From Stomoxys calcitrans (taxonomy: Eukaryota > Arthropoda > Insecta > Diptera > Muscidae): a stretch of 64,000 nucleotides of DNA. Positions 12,045 to 24,434 of the stretch are shown one piece after another. The notes beneath the pieces were generated by a model. The model searched no databases. It had not been told where the DNA came from and saw only the letters and a list, made by a program, of their open reading frames with translations. Where the stretch lies: positions 209,349,435-209,413,434 of the forward strand of contig NC_081553.1 in assembly GCF_963082655.1 (NCBI RefSeq), given 5' to 3'. Every line of letters starts with the position of its first letter. Position 1 is the first letter of the stretch. Made by a program: the position numbers and the translations under genes.

Positions 12045-12672
12045 TCCGTTACACACTTGCCTACAATGGAACCTGTCCCCTGGGGAGGAGAGAATGTTCC
12101 ATTTACAGAAAGCGCAAAATAGCTGGGTGTTTTGCTGGACAGAAAATTGATCTTCGAGTGCAACTTTTTTGTAAGGGCAAGAAAGGCAAGTCTTGCCCTA
12201 TACACCTGGCAAAATTTGGGTATTTAGACCGCACGTCATGCACTGGGTATATATTGCAGTTGTCAGACCTATAATGCTATATGGTATTGTGGTCTGGTGG
12301 ACGGCGCTTCAAATGTCCACTTACTGCTCAATTCTTAACCGGATCCAAAGGATGGATTGTTTGTGCATCACAACCGCACTAAGGACGACACCATCTGATG
12401 CACTGAATTTAATGTTATAGCTAATCCCCTAGACTTTGTGGTAAGACAAATTGCTGCGACCACAGTTGTGAGTCTAAGGGAGCTTTCTCCTTGGTCATGT
12501 GACGCCTACGAACACTTTGTTATCTGTAATACAATATCCTTTTTAAGCGATCTGAATGGTTCAACGGTAGGAACTAGAAGGCATCTTCCTTCTTCTGTTT
12601 CTGTGGTATTACAAGGGACGAAAACTAGTCTAAGTGAGTCTGATGGTAGACTACCACTTAAACCTTACCTAT
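12045..12672 (+). pseudogene. LINE copy A, pol C-terminus relic
   Basis: Homologous to the LINE at 33.3-37.0 kb. It translates in broken frames to pieces such as WVYIAVVRPIMLYGIVVWW, LNRIQRM, CITTALRTTPSDALNL and VRQIAATT, the region after the reverse transcriptase in many insect non-LTR elements, and then to the 3' untranslated end (GATGGTAGACTACCACTTAA). It lacks the SINE and the mariner that interrupt the other copy, so it serves as an in-window empty site for both insertions. Several frame breaks and a deletion of the zinc-finger part make it non-functional. Confidence 0.8.
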
Positions 12673-13305
12673 ATCCCTTGATATCCATGCCAAATATAGT
12701 TCAATATTTCTGTCATATATACCGATTTCCCTATAAAAGTTTTTATGCCCATAAAAGCGCATTTACTACTCGATTTTGCACAGTAAGTTGTGTCTCTACA
12801 TCCGAATATGGTTCAGATCGGCTTATATATGGATATAACTGCCATTTATACCGATCTCCCATTTTAAGTTCTTGGGCCCACAAAAGGCGAATTATTTTAC
12901 AGACTTCGCTGAAATTTGACAATGGTGGCTATGTTAGGCTCTTCGACATCCATGCCCTAAAAGATTCAGATCGGTCTATATTTGGTTCTGGCTGTCGTAT
13001 ATGCCGATCTCGCGATTTGAGGTCTAGGGGGCGAATTTATTACACATTCTCAAAGAATTTGCTGCAATAAGTTGTGTAGTGTGGTGTAGATAGGACTATA
13101 TTTATTCCTTTTTATGGTCTTGTACAGTGAATAGTGTTAGACCCCTCGACGGCGCTGGCGAGATTGGTTCTGATCGAACCATTTTTGTATAAATCTGCAA
13201 AGATTTCACAAAAGTTATATTTTTACCTTAAGGGACTTATATGAATATCTGATGTAGTGGGTATCCAATGTTCGGCCCGGCCAAATGCGTTTTAATTGTG
13301 TTTTT
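12673..13305 (+). mobile_element. Mini-me-like element, partial
   Basis: Modules with GCCCATAAAAGCGCATTTAC and ATACCGATCTCCC, ending TTCGGCCCGGCCAAATGCGTTTTAATTGTG, a decayed form of the usual tail. The 5' head is missing; it starts where the LINE ends. Confidence 0.6.
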
Positions 13306-13510
13306 TCGATTGAGGCCCCCACCTAAGACTAAGTGGAAAATTTTGATATCCGATACATATTTTACTTTCAATTGCCTTAAAATCGGGTCCCATATGTCCG
13401 GTTTACTTCTCCGTTTTAGGTGTTTTTGGTGTGAGGGAAATCTTTGGGGTAATGGGGAGGAAACGTCCATATGCTTTGTCCGTTTTTAGAACGGACAGAC
13501 AGAGGTATTG
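13306..13510 (+). repeat. G/C-run interspersed repeat, fragment
   Basis: Short piece of the family seen at 24.85-26.58, 45.2-46.2 and 49.1-50.5 kb, recognised by the GATATCCGATACATATTTTA phrase and runs of G or C. Confidence 0.5.
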
Positions 13511-13685
13511 GCAACTCACGAACATAGTGTATTTGCCATAGGTTTCACCATGTGTTGAAAGCGGAAAGGCAAAATACAAGGATGTACTGAGATAAATAGC
13601 GAAATTGTTTGCTGTAACAGCAGAAAGTCTGCTGAAATTGTTACAACAGTAATTTGTGGCTAAAACAGCAAACATTTTCTGCTGT

Positions 13686-13862
13686 TTTCAATTTGGCTGA
13701 AATTTTACATGAAGTGGTCTGTCCAACATATGTGTTAGGTACGGTTCAAATCGGTCTATAACCAGATATAGCTCCCATATAAACCGATCTCCCGATTTGA
13801 CTTCTTGAGCCCTTACAAGCCGCCATTTTTTGTCAGATTTAGCTTTTGTTTGGAACCGGTAT
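13686..13862 (+). repeat. Single 153-bp-type module fragment
   Basis: One isolated module: CAATTTGGCTGAAATTTTAC, then ATATAGCTCCCATATAAACC and CGATTTGACTTCTTGAGCCC. No head or tail seen. Confidence 0.6.
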
Positions 13863-13899
13863 TCTGTTCATTATGTGAGGATCTACAATATTAATAAAT

Positions 13900-14505
13900 C
13901 ACTAACATTTTGCGATATAAATTAAAATCGGACGATAACATATGTCCAAATCTGAACCTATGTCTTCCAATTTCAATTGGCTTTGACTCTCATTGCCTGT
14001 ACCAAATTTGAAGACGATCGGATGAAGATTTCGACCTCTTCTTTGTACACAAATTAAAATAGAAGAACAAACAGAATCAGAATCAGAAAGTGATTCTGAG
14101 CCGATCGGTATACTTATAAATGGGTCAATCTCTTTTCCTTCAAATTGCAAATTTTGCCAATGAACATTCCACTAAGGAACAGGGGCAAACTTCTTACATA
14201 TCAATGAGTGCTGACTGATTCAAGTTGAAGCTCAACGATAAGGGGCCTCCTTTTTATAGTCGAGTCCAAACGGCGTGCGACACCTCTTTGGACAGAAGTT
14301 TTACATGGCATAGTACCTAAAAAATGTTGCCAGCATTGGGAGGGGAAAACCACCGCTGAAATTTTTTCTGATGGTCTCGCCAGGATTCGAACCCAGGCGT
14401 TCAGAGTCATAGGCGGACATGCTAACCTCTGCGCTATGGTGGCCTCTTCCCTTTCACTAAGTTGAAATACCCTGTGCACCAGTAGTGTTGTAGGGTATAA
14501 AAACT
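13900..14505 (-). mobile_element. Mini-me-like subtype 2, interrupted by SINE
   Basis: Contains CAATTTCAATTGGCTTTGAC, AAGACGATCGGATGAAGATT and TCAGAAAGTGATTCTGAGCC, then ends with an AGTAGTGTTGTAGGGTATAA terminus at about 14480-14500. The SINE at 14141-14444 splits it. Confidence 0.65.
14141..14444 (-). mobile_element. tRNA-derived SINE, copy 2
   Basis: Complete minus-strand copy with B box (GGTTCGAATCC on the minus strand) and the family body. Flanks are near-identical CT-rich strings (CTCTTTTCCTT before, CTCTTCCCTTT after), probably a target-site duplication with changes. Confidence 0.87.
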
Positions 14506-14694
14506 TTTATTGTATGACTCAAATAGTAGAGTTAAATAGGTTACATGAAATTTTAATTGGTTTACCGTTCTAACGGTCAAAATCGTTTGATTTGAGCAGC
14601 AAACATTGTCTGCACTTGAGAACTTTATTCAAACACTATATCAAACTGGAAATACATGAAGTTGGTATTATATTGCCAAGTGCAAATACGAGTA

Positions 14695-15185
14695 CTTTTA
14701 AGCCCTCCAACATAGAATAGGGTGTAGTAATCTAGTCATAGCATATGTAACACCTCGAAATTCGTGATCAACATCTGAAATCTTGAAAGTGGTATTTGGT
14801 TAAGAATTCATATCAATAATTGTCCAATAACCATTAAACCGTCAGGGTTTAGCTTCTTGAGCCCCTAGAAACCGTGATAAAGCTAAAATTTTGCACGTTG
14901 TGTTTTTATGGCCAGCAATACCCATGACTCGTAAGGTCCAAATGATCATAACCTCATCCAGCTTTCATGTATACTGATCTCCCGATATGACTTCTTAAAC
15001 CATTGTGGGCACTTTGCCCGATTTGGTTGTTATTTTGCACATAGTTCATGACTGCAAACATCTGTGGCAAGTATAGTGAAAATCATTCTATAACCTTATA
15101 CGGCTCCCATATAAGCTGCCTGATCTGCCTACCGTGCGAAGGGTACATAAGATTCGGCCCTGCCAAACTAATGGCGCTTTAATGT
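14695..15185 (+). mobile_element. Mini-me-like element, decayed
   Basis: Head-like CCCTCCAACATAGAATAGGG, then modules with TCCCGATATGACTTCTTAAA, and tail TAAGATTCGGCCCTGCCAAA. Substitutions are numerous; the GTCY tract is lost. Confidence 0.6.
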
Positions 15186-15464
15186 ATTATAGCTTATGCG
15201 ATTTAGAATAAACATTGCCGCGACGGACTTCAATAACGTAGAGATAGTGAAATAAAATGTTCAAGTGCAATAGTTCTAGATATCATCGTACTGCAACAAA
15301 TTTAAGTAGTTGCTGTTGAATAGTATTCTCCGACATAATAAAATTTGAAGTGCCCCACTCATATAAGAACTTTTTAACAATGAACGATTCTTACGCTTCA
15401 AGTAGCATTCTTTCAGACCATACAATTCTATGATTGTTCGCACACTAACATCATAGTAAATTAA

Positions 15465-16030
15465 ACAAGTAAAGGGGCATTAGGTTCAGCCGGGGCGAAC
15501 TTTGGATACCCGCTACTAATATAGTTATACTAACCATATTTGGTCACGCCATCGGTATGTATGACAGCTATATCTAAGTGTAGTTGGATCTTGTGTCTTG
15601 GGATAGACACAACTCGCTATTCCAAATTTCAGAGAAATTGGATAATAAATGCAAATTTTATAACCCCAAGACTTTGAACTGGCAGATCGGTCTATGTGGC
15701 AGCTATATCCAAATACAGTCTGATCTAAATCATACTCGGTACGGATATCAAGGGGCGTTACACTACTCATTGTACCAAATTTCAGTGAAATCGGATAATA
15801 AATGCGCTTTTTGCGGCACCTAGACCAAAAATCGGAAAATCGCTATATATGACAGCTATACCTAATAGAGACTCATGTGGATCATATTGGTTTAGGGATA
15901 TCAAATGGGCTTTCACAATTCTTTGTGCTAAATTTCAGCGAGATGGGGTATAAAATGTGGCTTCAATGGCCCTTAAACTTTTAATCGGCAAATCGGTCTA
16001 TATGGTGGTTATATCAAGATATACACATTT
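15465..16030 (-). mobile_element. Mini-me-like element, minus orientation, partial
   Basis: Starts with ACAAGTAAAGGGGCATTAGG and CCGGGGCGAACTTTGGATAC, the reverse complement of the family tail, followed by modules (TCGGTCTATGTGGCAGCTAT, TTTCAGAGAAATTGGATAAT). It is cut at its far end by a SINE. Confidence 0.65.
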
Positions 16031-16341
16031 TTGCAAATTTTGTCCCTGAATATTCCACTAACAAACAGGGGCAAACTTCTCACATATTAATGAGTGCAGT
16101 CCGATTCAAGTTTTAAGCTCAATGCTAAGGGGCCTCCTTTTTGAAGCCGAGTCCGAATGGTATGCCGCAATGCGACACCTCTTTGGAGAGAAGTTTTTAT
16201 ATGGTACAATACCTCGCAAATGTTGCCTGCATTAGGAGGGGAAAACCACCGCTGAACATTTGTTCCATTGGTCTGGCCAGGATTCGAACCCAAGCGATCA
16301 GCGTCATAAGCGGACATGCTAACCTCTGCGCTACGGTGGCC
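16031..16341 (-). mobile_element. tRNA-derived SINE, copy 3
   Basis: Complete minus-strand copy with A and B boxes at the high-coordinate end and the GCAAATTTTG tail at the low end. Confidence 0.87.
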
Positions 16342-16344
16342 ACC

Positions 16345-17860
16345 TATCTATTATATAAAGATGAAAATGTTGCTCTTTGTTTGTTTATTTGTCTGCTCCG
16401 TATGGACTTAAACATGAAATTTACACAAATGGTAGGGTGTGAGCGCCCCCGGCGAAAATAGGGTACTACTCCGGACCCTCCCCCATACCACCATTTTCAA
16501 AAACGCCAAATCTCAGAGATATGTGCACCGATTTGAGTAAAATCATGCATGCCACCTTATGGTAACCCAAAAACATGAAATTGGTAAAAATTTTGGTGGT
16601 CAAATAATCGAGGGGGACGCCCCATCCCAGAACCCACCCGAACGGACATGTTAACCGACTGGGACAATATGGGTATCAAATGAAAGATATTTAAAAGCAA
16701 AGTAAAAATCTGAAATAAAAATTTATTCCTTGGTATAAAATTGTTATAACATTTTGGGGTCAAATAATCGAGGGGGACGCCCCATCCCATAACCCACCGG
16801 AACGGACATGTTTACCGACTGGGACAATATGGGTATCAAATGAAAGGTATTTAAAAGCAAAGTAAAAATCTGAAATAAAAATTTATTCCTTGGTATAAAA
16901 TTGATATAAAATTTTGGGGTCGAATAACCTAGGGGGACGCCCCATCCCAAAACCCACCCGAACGGACATGTTAACCGACTGGGACAATATGGATATCAAA
17001 TGAAAGATATTTAAAAGCAAAGTAAAAATCTGAAATAAAAATTTATTCCTTGGTATAAAATTGATATAACATTTTGGGGCCAAATAATGTGGGGGAACGC
17101 CCCATCCCAAAACCCACCCGAACGGGCATGTTTACCGACTGGGACAATATGGGTATCAAATGAAAGATGTTTAAAAGCAATGTTAAAATCTTAAATAAAA
17201 ATTTATTCCTTGGTATAAAATTGATATAAAATTTTGGGGTCAAATAATCTGGGGGAACGCCCCATTCCAAAACCCACCCGAACGGACATGTTTACCAACT
17301 GGGACAATATGGATATCAAATGAAAGATATTTAAAAGCAAAGTAAAAATCTGAAATAAAAATTTATTCCTTGGTATAAAATTGATATAAAATTTTGGGGT
17401 CTAATAATGTGGGGGAACGCCCCATCCCAAACCCACCCTAGCGGACATGTTAACCGACTCTGACAATATGGGTATCAAATGAAAGATATTTAAAAGCAAA
17501 GTACAAATCTAAAATAAAAATGTATTCCTTGGTATAAAATTGATACAAAATTTTGGGGTCGAATAACCTAGGGGGACGCCCAATCCCAAAACCATCCGAA
17601 CGGGCATGTTTACCAACTGGGACAATATGGGTATCAAATGAAAGATGTTTAAAAGCAAAGTACAAATCTGAAATAAAAATGTATTCCTTGGTGTCTGAAG
17701 GGCCTCCCCCAACCCCCAAAACCCCCCCGCACGGACATGTTTACCGATTGAAACAATATGGGGTATCAAACCAAAGGTGTTTAAGAGTAGAATACGAATA
17801 TGGTATACAAATTTGTGGGTCATCTCACCCCACAAAGTCCCCCTAAACCAATGGTAATTG
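16345..17860 (-). repeat. 160-bp tandem array in G/C-run repeat
   Basis: Seven or more direct units anchored on CCCATCCCAA at 16621, 16781, 16941, 17101, 17261, 17421 and about 17580: a steady 160-bp period, with a single one-base slip at the end. A unit contains GACGCCCCATCCCAAAACCC, ACGGACATGTTTACCGACTG, CAAATGAAAGATATTTAAAA and TTTATTCCTTGGTATAAAAT. The left flank has a (TTTG)n run and GAGGGTCC-type G-rich sequence in reverse, which ties it to the dispersed family ending in (CAAA)n at 26.55 and 50.49 kb. Staggered open frames of 68-127 codons on the minus strand translate the repeat. Confidence 0.85.
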
Positions 17861-18075
17861 GAGCTCAAATAAAAGAAATTTGGGAGCAGCATGGTTCTGC
17901 TGATATTTTTTCAGTTTTAAGTGCCTCATCCTACATACCCCTCAAACTGGACATATTTGAGGATTATGGACATATATGTGGATACATGTCCAAGTGTTTT
18001 AAGGACGCCTCACCTCATTAACTACCCAAGACTGACAGACATGGCTAGATTTTACGACCATCAAGAATATTTATA

Positions 18076-18113
18076 TTGGGTTGGCCAAAAAGTAATTGCG
18101 GATTTTTTAAAAG
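18076..18113 (-). mobile_element. Solo mariner/MITE terminal repeat
   Basis: Only the outer 38 bp of the MITE (TTGGGTTGGCCAAAAAGTAA onward) is present, then the sequence passes directly into a mini-me-like module. No partner terminal repeat follows, so this is a truncated end. Confidence 0.75.
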
Positions 18114-18593
18114 ATATCAGCCAAATCGGACAAAAATTGTGACTTCCAGGGGCTCAAGAAGTCAAATCGGGAGATTGGTTTAAAAGGGAGCTATACCAAT
18201 TTATACACCGATTTAAACCATACATGGAGCAGTTGTTGGAAGTCATAACAGAATACTATGTGCACAGTTTTAGCCAAGTCGTACAAAAATTGGGCCTTCC
18301 AGGGGCTCAAGAAGTCAAATCGGGAGATCGGTTAATATGGGAGCTATATCCAAATCTGAACCGAAATTGCCCCTTTTGCGATCCTCAACGACCTACATCG
18401 ATTGTAAGAATCTGTGCAAAATTTCAAGCGGATAGCTTTACGCGTTCGACGGACGGACATGGCTAGATCGACTCAAAATATCGATCCAGAATAGATATAC
18501 TTTATGGGATCTTAGAAGAATACTTCGAGGTGTTACAAACGGAATGACTAGATTAGTGTATCCTCATCCTATGGTGGTGGGTGTAAAAATTTT
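18114..18593 (-). mobile_element. Mini-me-like element, minus orientation
   Basis: Two modules 153 bp apart (GATTGG at 18173, GATCGG at 18326), then the core reversed (CGGACGGACATGGCTAGATC) and the head reversed (TCATCCTATGGTGGTGGGTG). The tail end was lost at the junction with the solo MITE terminus. Confidence 0.72.
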
Positions 18594-19075
18594 TGTAGCG
18601 CTCTTTTTGAAAAACTCGATACTTCGTGTCAGCTATCCTCTAACTAGAATGTCACAACATTTATTTGATTCCTAAGAAATGATAATAATGTCATTTAGCT
18701 TAACTTAACATTTATCTTAAATAACTGAAACAAATATAGACATGAATGAATTCTGTTTTTGTTTCCCTCTTGCTAATAATCAACTGTTTATTCAGCTTAT
18801 AAATCAACCTTAAAATGATATAAATATTTAAGTTTTAGAGAAGCTCTATGATTGACAAGATAGCAGTAAAAAATGATGTGACTTTGAAAGAAAAATTTTA
18901 TTTTAAATGAAGTTTTCAGGGAACATGTGATTAACATGCATATGGTGTTGCTTTTCGTGTAGATTTCACATACAAATGTATAGCCAGAATGCTTATTAGG
19001 GCGGGTTGAATTTTTATTTTTTTTAACTGTATAGCAAAACCGAAACTACATAAAGCTCTTCAAAGGAACCATGTA
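18594..19075. other. No gene seen
   Basis: AT-rich, apparently unique sequence with no supported coding region. Confidence 0.4.
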
Positions 19076-19303
19076 TTGGTTGCCCAAAAAGTAATTGCGG
19101 ATTTTTTAAAATAAAGTAAATTTTAATAAAACTTAGAATGAACTTTAATCAAATATACTTTTTTACACTTTTTTTCTAAAGCAAGCTAAAAGTAACAGCT
19201 GATAACTGACAGAAGAAAGAATGCATACAGAGTCACAAGCTGTGAAAAAATTTGTCAACGCCGACTATATGAAAAATCCGCAATTACTTTTTGGGCAACC
19301 CAA
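19076..19303 (-). mobile_element. Mariner-derived MITE, copy 4
   Basis: Opposite orientation to copies 1-3; both terminal repeats and TA flanks present. It carries a small internal deletion after AAAGTAAATT. Confidence 0.9.
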
Positions 19304-19795
19304 TATCTTAAATATAATCCTAATCCGCGCCTCTCGACTTCTAAGCATATATGTCCGCTTTTGCCAAAAAAAAACTGCTAGAAATAAGAGGCGCGTATTA
19401 GGGTTTGCTTTTAGATCCATGCTTTTGTTCGCAGAGTTTTCTTATAATTTTATATAGATTACGTTTTTGCTATAAAATTTTTTCATATTTATTTTTTTCA
19501 TCCAAACAAATCCACCCACTCTAATGTTTATGGTTGAAGTTAAAATACCTCTATTAACGAGCTATAATGATATAGACTGGTCATAAATAGCACTAATATC
19601 GGGGCTAAAATCGTCAAAGGAAAGCACTTGTCAATCGTGTTATGTGCTGGTTGTCTGACAATTTCAATTCCTAGACTCCTTAATAAAAAACAATTTTTCT
19701 CCTATAAAGCAGCTTGCTCTGGTCAACGTCTGATTTCGGCATGGTGCTCATCACGATGTTATTTAAATTTCATAAAAAAACCAGTAAGGAAGGGC
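19304..19795. other. No gene seen
   Basis: Unremarkable AT-rich sequence between a MITE and a mini-me-like element. The short open frames lack any recognisable domain. Confidence 0.4.
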
Positions 19796-21569
19796 TGAAA
19801 GTCGGACGGTGCCGACTGTATAATACCCTACACCTACCCTATAAGTACAATGAGGGAGCTATATCCAATTCTGAACCAATTTTGATGGACCTCGGCGAGC
19901 AAATATGTTCAAACTGTAATAACAACGGTGGACAAATGACGACATTATTGCAAATTACCCAAAATCTGACGAATATATATATATGGGAGCTATATCTAAT
20001 TCTTAACCGATTTTGAGCAAACATCTCAGATAATATGGTAGTGGAAAGCGTTGTGCACAATTTTGGCAAGAATGGTCAAACAATGCGCTTGCAGTGGCTC
20101 TTGGGGTGAAAATATGGCGATATATTGGATTGTCCAAAAAGTAATTGCGGATTTTTTAAAAGAAAGTAAATGCATAAAACTTAGAATGAACTTTAATCAA
20201 ATATACTTTTCTTACACTTTTTTTCTGAAGCAAGCTAAAAGTAACAGCTAATAACTGACAGAAGAAAGAATGCAATTACAGAGTCACAAGCTGTGAAAAA
20301 ATTTGTCAACGCCGACTATATGAAAAATCCGCAATTACTTTTTGGGCAACCCAATACATATATGACAGCTATATCTAAATCTGAACCGAATTCCATAAAA
20401 TTTACCAGTAATATTGAGAGTCATAAAAAAATCCTTCCTGCAAAATTTCGAGAGAATTGGTTAAAAAATGAGCAAATTCTTGCAATATTTCTCAAAATTG
20501 GACGAACATATATATGGAAGCTATACCTAAATCTGAATCGATTTCGATCAAACTCCACAGATACTGTGGAAGTAGTCAAAAAAAGCGTTGTGCAAAATTT
20601 TGGCAAGATGGGCCAATAAATGCGCATGATGTGACTCTAGAAGTTAAAATCAGGCGATATATATATATGAGAGCTATATCTAAATCTGAACCGATTTCGC
20701 TGAAATTCAGCTTAAATGTCGAGCGTAAAGAGAGAATCCGTCAACAAATGACCATTTTATTGCATTATTACTGCAAATCGGACGCACATATATGTGGGAG
20801 CTATATCTAAATCTGAACCGATTTCGATCAAACTTCTCATATACTGTGATAGTCGTTGAGGAAAGCGTTATACGAAGTTTTGGGAAGTTTGGTCAATAAA
20901 TGTGCTTGCAGTGGCTCTAGGAGTGAAAATCGGGCGATATACATATATGGCAGCTATATCTAAATCTGAACCGATTCCTATGAAATTCACCAGTTATGTG
21001 GAGAGTCAAAAGGAAATCCTTTCTGCCAAATTTCAAGAGAATCAGTTAACAAATTACCAATTTATTGCATTATTACTGAAAATCGGATGAACATATATAT
21101 GGGAGCTATATCCAAATCTGAACCGATTTTTTTCCAATTTCAATAGGCTTCATCTCTAGACCGAAAAACATGTCTGTACCAAATTTGAAGACGATCGGAA
21201 GAAAACTGAGACCTGTACTTTGTACACAAATTAACATGGACAGACGGACGGACGGACGAACATATTTGGGAGCTATATCCAAATCTGAACCTATTTTCAA
21301 TAGGCTTCGTCTCTAGACCGAAAAACATGTATGTACCAAATTTGAGACGATCGGAAGAAAACTGCGACCTGTACTTTGTACACAAATTAACATGGACAGA
21401 CAGATGGACGGACGGACAGACAAACAGACGGACATACCTAATTCGAATCAGAAAGTGATTCTGAGTCGATCGGCATACTTATCAATGGGTCCATCTCTCT
21501 TCCTATTGGGTGTTACAAACAAATTCCCTAAGTTATAATACCCTTTACCACAGTAGTGGTTTAGGGTAT
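19796..21569 (-). mobile_element. Long mini-me-like element, subtype 2
   Basis: Bounded by TATAATACCCTACACC at the low end and GTGGTTTAGGGTATAAAAAT at the high end (inverted ends). Inside are modules anchored on TGAACCGATT at about 20691, 20818, 20971 and 21123 (the last two intervals 153 and 152 bp), a duplicated block with GACGATCGGAAGAAAACTG, two (GGAC/GACA)n tracts at 21238-21258 and 21398-21433, and TCAGAAAGTGATTCTGAGTC. A MITE is nested at 20125-20354. Confidence 0.72.
20125..20354 (-). mobile_element. Mariner-derived MITE, copy 5, nested
   Basis: Complete MITE inserted at a TA inside the surrounding module: GCGATATA before and CATATATGACAGCTAT after rejoin to the unit seen intact at about 20934-20956. 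Confidence 0.9.
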
Positions 21570-21595
21570 AAAAATCTATTAAAAACTAATTATTG

Positions 21596-23902
21596 TTTTT
21601 ATACCCACCACCGTAGGATAGGGGGTATATTCATTTAGTCATTCCGTTCGCAATACTTCGAAATATCGATTTCCGACCCTACAAAGTATATATATTTCGG
21701 ATCGTCGTAAAATTCTAAGACGATTTAACAATGTCCGTGTGTCTGTCCGTCGGTTGTAATCACTCTAGAGCCTTCAAAAATTGAGATATTGAGCTGAAAT
21801 TTGGCACAGATACGTCTTTTTGATGCACGCTGCTTAAGTTCTTCAAAGGTCCAAATCGGAGCATATTTGGATATAGCTGCTATATAGATCGATTTTCCGA
21901 TAAAGAGTCTAATGCCCATGAAAACTTTATTTTTTATCCGATTTTGCTGAAATTTGCAACAGTGAATTATTTTATACCTCCCGACATCCGATCTAAATAT
22001 AGGTTAGGTCGGACTATATTTAGATATAGCTACCATATACACCGATCTCCCGATAAAGGGTCTAAAGAACATAAAAGCTTTATTTATTACCCAATTTCGC
22101 TGAAATTTGCTACAGTGAGTTATTTTATACCTCCCGATGTCCGACCTAAATAAGGATTAGATCGGTATATATTTAGATAAAGCTACCATATAGACCGATC
22201 TCCCGATAAAGGGTCTAAAGACCATAAAAGCTTTATTTTTTATCCAATTTCGCTGAAATTTGGAACAGTGAGTTATTTTATACCTCCCGACATCCGACCT
22301 ACATTTGGATTAGATCGGTATATATTTAGATAAAGCTGCTATATAGACCGATCTCCCGATATATGATCTGAAGCCCGTGAAAGCTTTATTTGTCAACCGA
22401 TTTTGCTGAAATTTGAAACAGTGAGTAGTTTAAAGCTTCCCGATAACTGACCCAATTATGATTCAGATCGGACTATATTTAGATATAGCTACCATATAGA
22501 CCGATCTCCCGATAAAGGGTCTGAAGACCATATAAGCTTTATTTATTACCCGATTTCGCTGAAATTTAAAACGGTGGGTTATTTTAAGCCTCCCGACATT
22601 TGATTTAAATATAGTTCAGATCGGACTATATTTAGATATAGCTACCACATAGACCGATCTCCCGATAAAGGGTCTGAAGACCATATAAGCTTTATTAATT
22701 ACCCGATTTCGCTGAAATTTGAAACAGTGGGTTATTTTAAGCCTCCCGACATTTGATCTAAATATAGTTCAGATCGGACTATATTTAGATATAGCTACCA
22801 CATAGACCGATCTCCCGATAAAGGGTCTGAAGACCATATAAGCTTTATTAATTACCCGATTTCGCTGAAATTTGAAACGGTGAGTAGGTTAAGACCTCCA
22901 AACATCCGACCTAAATATGGTTCTGATCGGACTATATTTAGATATAGCTGTCATATAGACCGATCTGCCGATAAGGGGACTGAAGACCATAAAAGCTTTA
23001 CTTGGTACCCGATTTCGCTGAAATTTAAAACGGTTGGATATTTTAAGCCTCCCGACATATGACCTAATAATGATACAGATCAGACTATGTTTAGATATAG
23101 CTACCATATACACCGATCTCCCGATAAAGGGTCTGAAGCCCATAAAACCTTGGTTTATCACCCGATTTCGCTGAAATTTAGAACAGTGGGTTATTTTAAG
23201 CCTCCCGACATCTGACCTAAATATAGATTAGATCGGTATATATTTAGATAAAGCTGCTATATAGACCGATCTCCCGATAAAGGGTCTGAAGCCCATAAAA
23301 GCTTTATTTATCACCCGATTTCGCTAAAATTTAAAACAGCGGGTTATTTTAAGCCTCCCTACATTTGATCTAAATATGGTTCTGATCGGACAATATTTAG
23401 ATATAGCTGCCATATAGACCGATCTCCCTATAAAGGGTCTGAAGCCCATAAAGGCTTTATTTTTTTACCCAATTTCGCTGAAATTTGAAACGGTGAGTAG
23501 GTTAAGACCTCCAAACATCCGACCTAAATATGGTTCTGATCGGTCCATATTTAGATATAGCTACCATATAGACCGATCTCCCGATAAAGGGTCTGAAGGC
23601 AATAAAAGCTTTATTTTTTAACCGATTTCGCTGAAATTTGAAACAGTGAGTTTTTCTGAGCCTCACGATATCCTACCTTAATATGGTTCAGATCGGTTTA
23701 TAATTGGATATATCTGCCAATATTTGTTCTACAAAATGGAATTTTGACATATATATTACACCACTCAATGTCCGTGCCGAATTTGGGTACTTAAGTTATC
23801 CAATTTTCACCGGATTGTGACGAAAAGGGGTTTACATATATACTCGATGGGTCGGGTATCCAAAGTTCGGCCCGGCTGAAATTAATGCCCTTTTACTTGT
23901 TA
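21596..23902 (+). mobile_element. Mini-me-like element with 12-unit 153-bp array
   Basis: Head TTTTTATACCCACCACCGTA, core with GACGATTTAACAATGTCCGT, then twelve direct modules. The ACCGATCT anchors run at 21887, 22040, 22193, 22346, 22499, 22652, 22805, 22958, 23111, 23264, 23417 and 23571: ten intervals of exactly 153 bp and one of 154. Units share CGATCTCCCGATAAAGGGTC and GATTTCGCTGAAATTTGAAA; the tail is AAGTTCGGCCCGGCTGAAAT and TTTTACTTGTT. This is the longest array of the type here. Confidence 0.85.
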
Positions 23903-24434
23903 ATTTTACACAACTTCTTCATAAAAATGAAGTCATTAGCCCTTTTCCATTGCTCTTAGCCAACAACCCCTTCGCTGGATTTAGAACCATATATAAATGT
24001 AAAGGTTTAAAATTATAATGCATTAATTAAAACAATGGAACTGTCACAATCTAATCGACATGCAATACTTGACATTTTTAAATCTCAGTAAACTCACCAA
24101 AAAGAATACATTTCCCACATAGATAAGGAAAGGCAATAAACTTGATAATAGACTTGGAGAGATATTTCAAATTTAAGCTACTTTGTGTATTTAAAACAAT
24201 TAACCTAAAATGGCTAATAGATAAAATAAATAGAATAAAAAAAATAAGTTTTTAATAGCCTTATTTAAGTGCTCGTTTCAACACTACACAAACTAATTAC
24301 TCAGACAAGTTTTTAAAACAAAAACAAAACAATGCAATAACAAACTTAACATAATAACCATGTAATAATAATAATAAAAATGTAACTGCTTATTTGCCTT
24401 ATTCTAGTGCCTAGTGTTTCACACTTAATTTTTT
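23903..24434 (-). other. 3' flank of aquaporin gene 1
   Basis: AT-rich sequence directly after the stop codon of the minus-strand aquaporin gene, expected to hold its 3' untranslated region. I cannot fix a poly(A) site. No other gene seen. Confidence 0.4.

Noticed and set aside
21887..23571. Regular direct repeats suggestive of a CRISPR-like array
   Set aside because: Units are 153 bp, head-to-tail with no unique spacers, in a eukaryotic repeat element with no cas genes.
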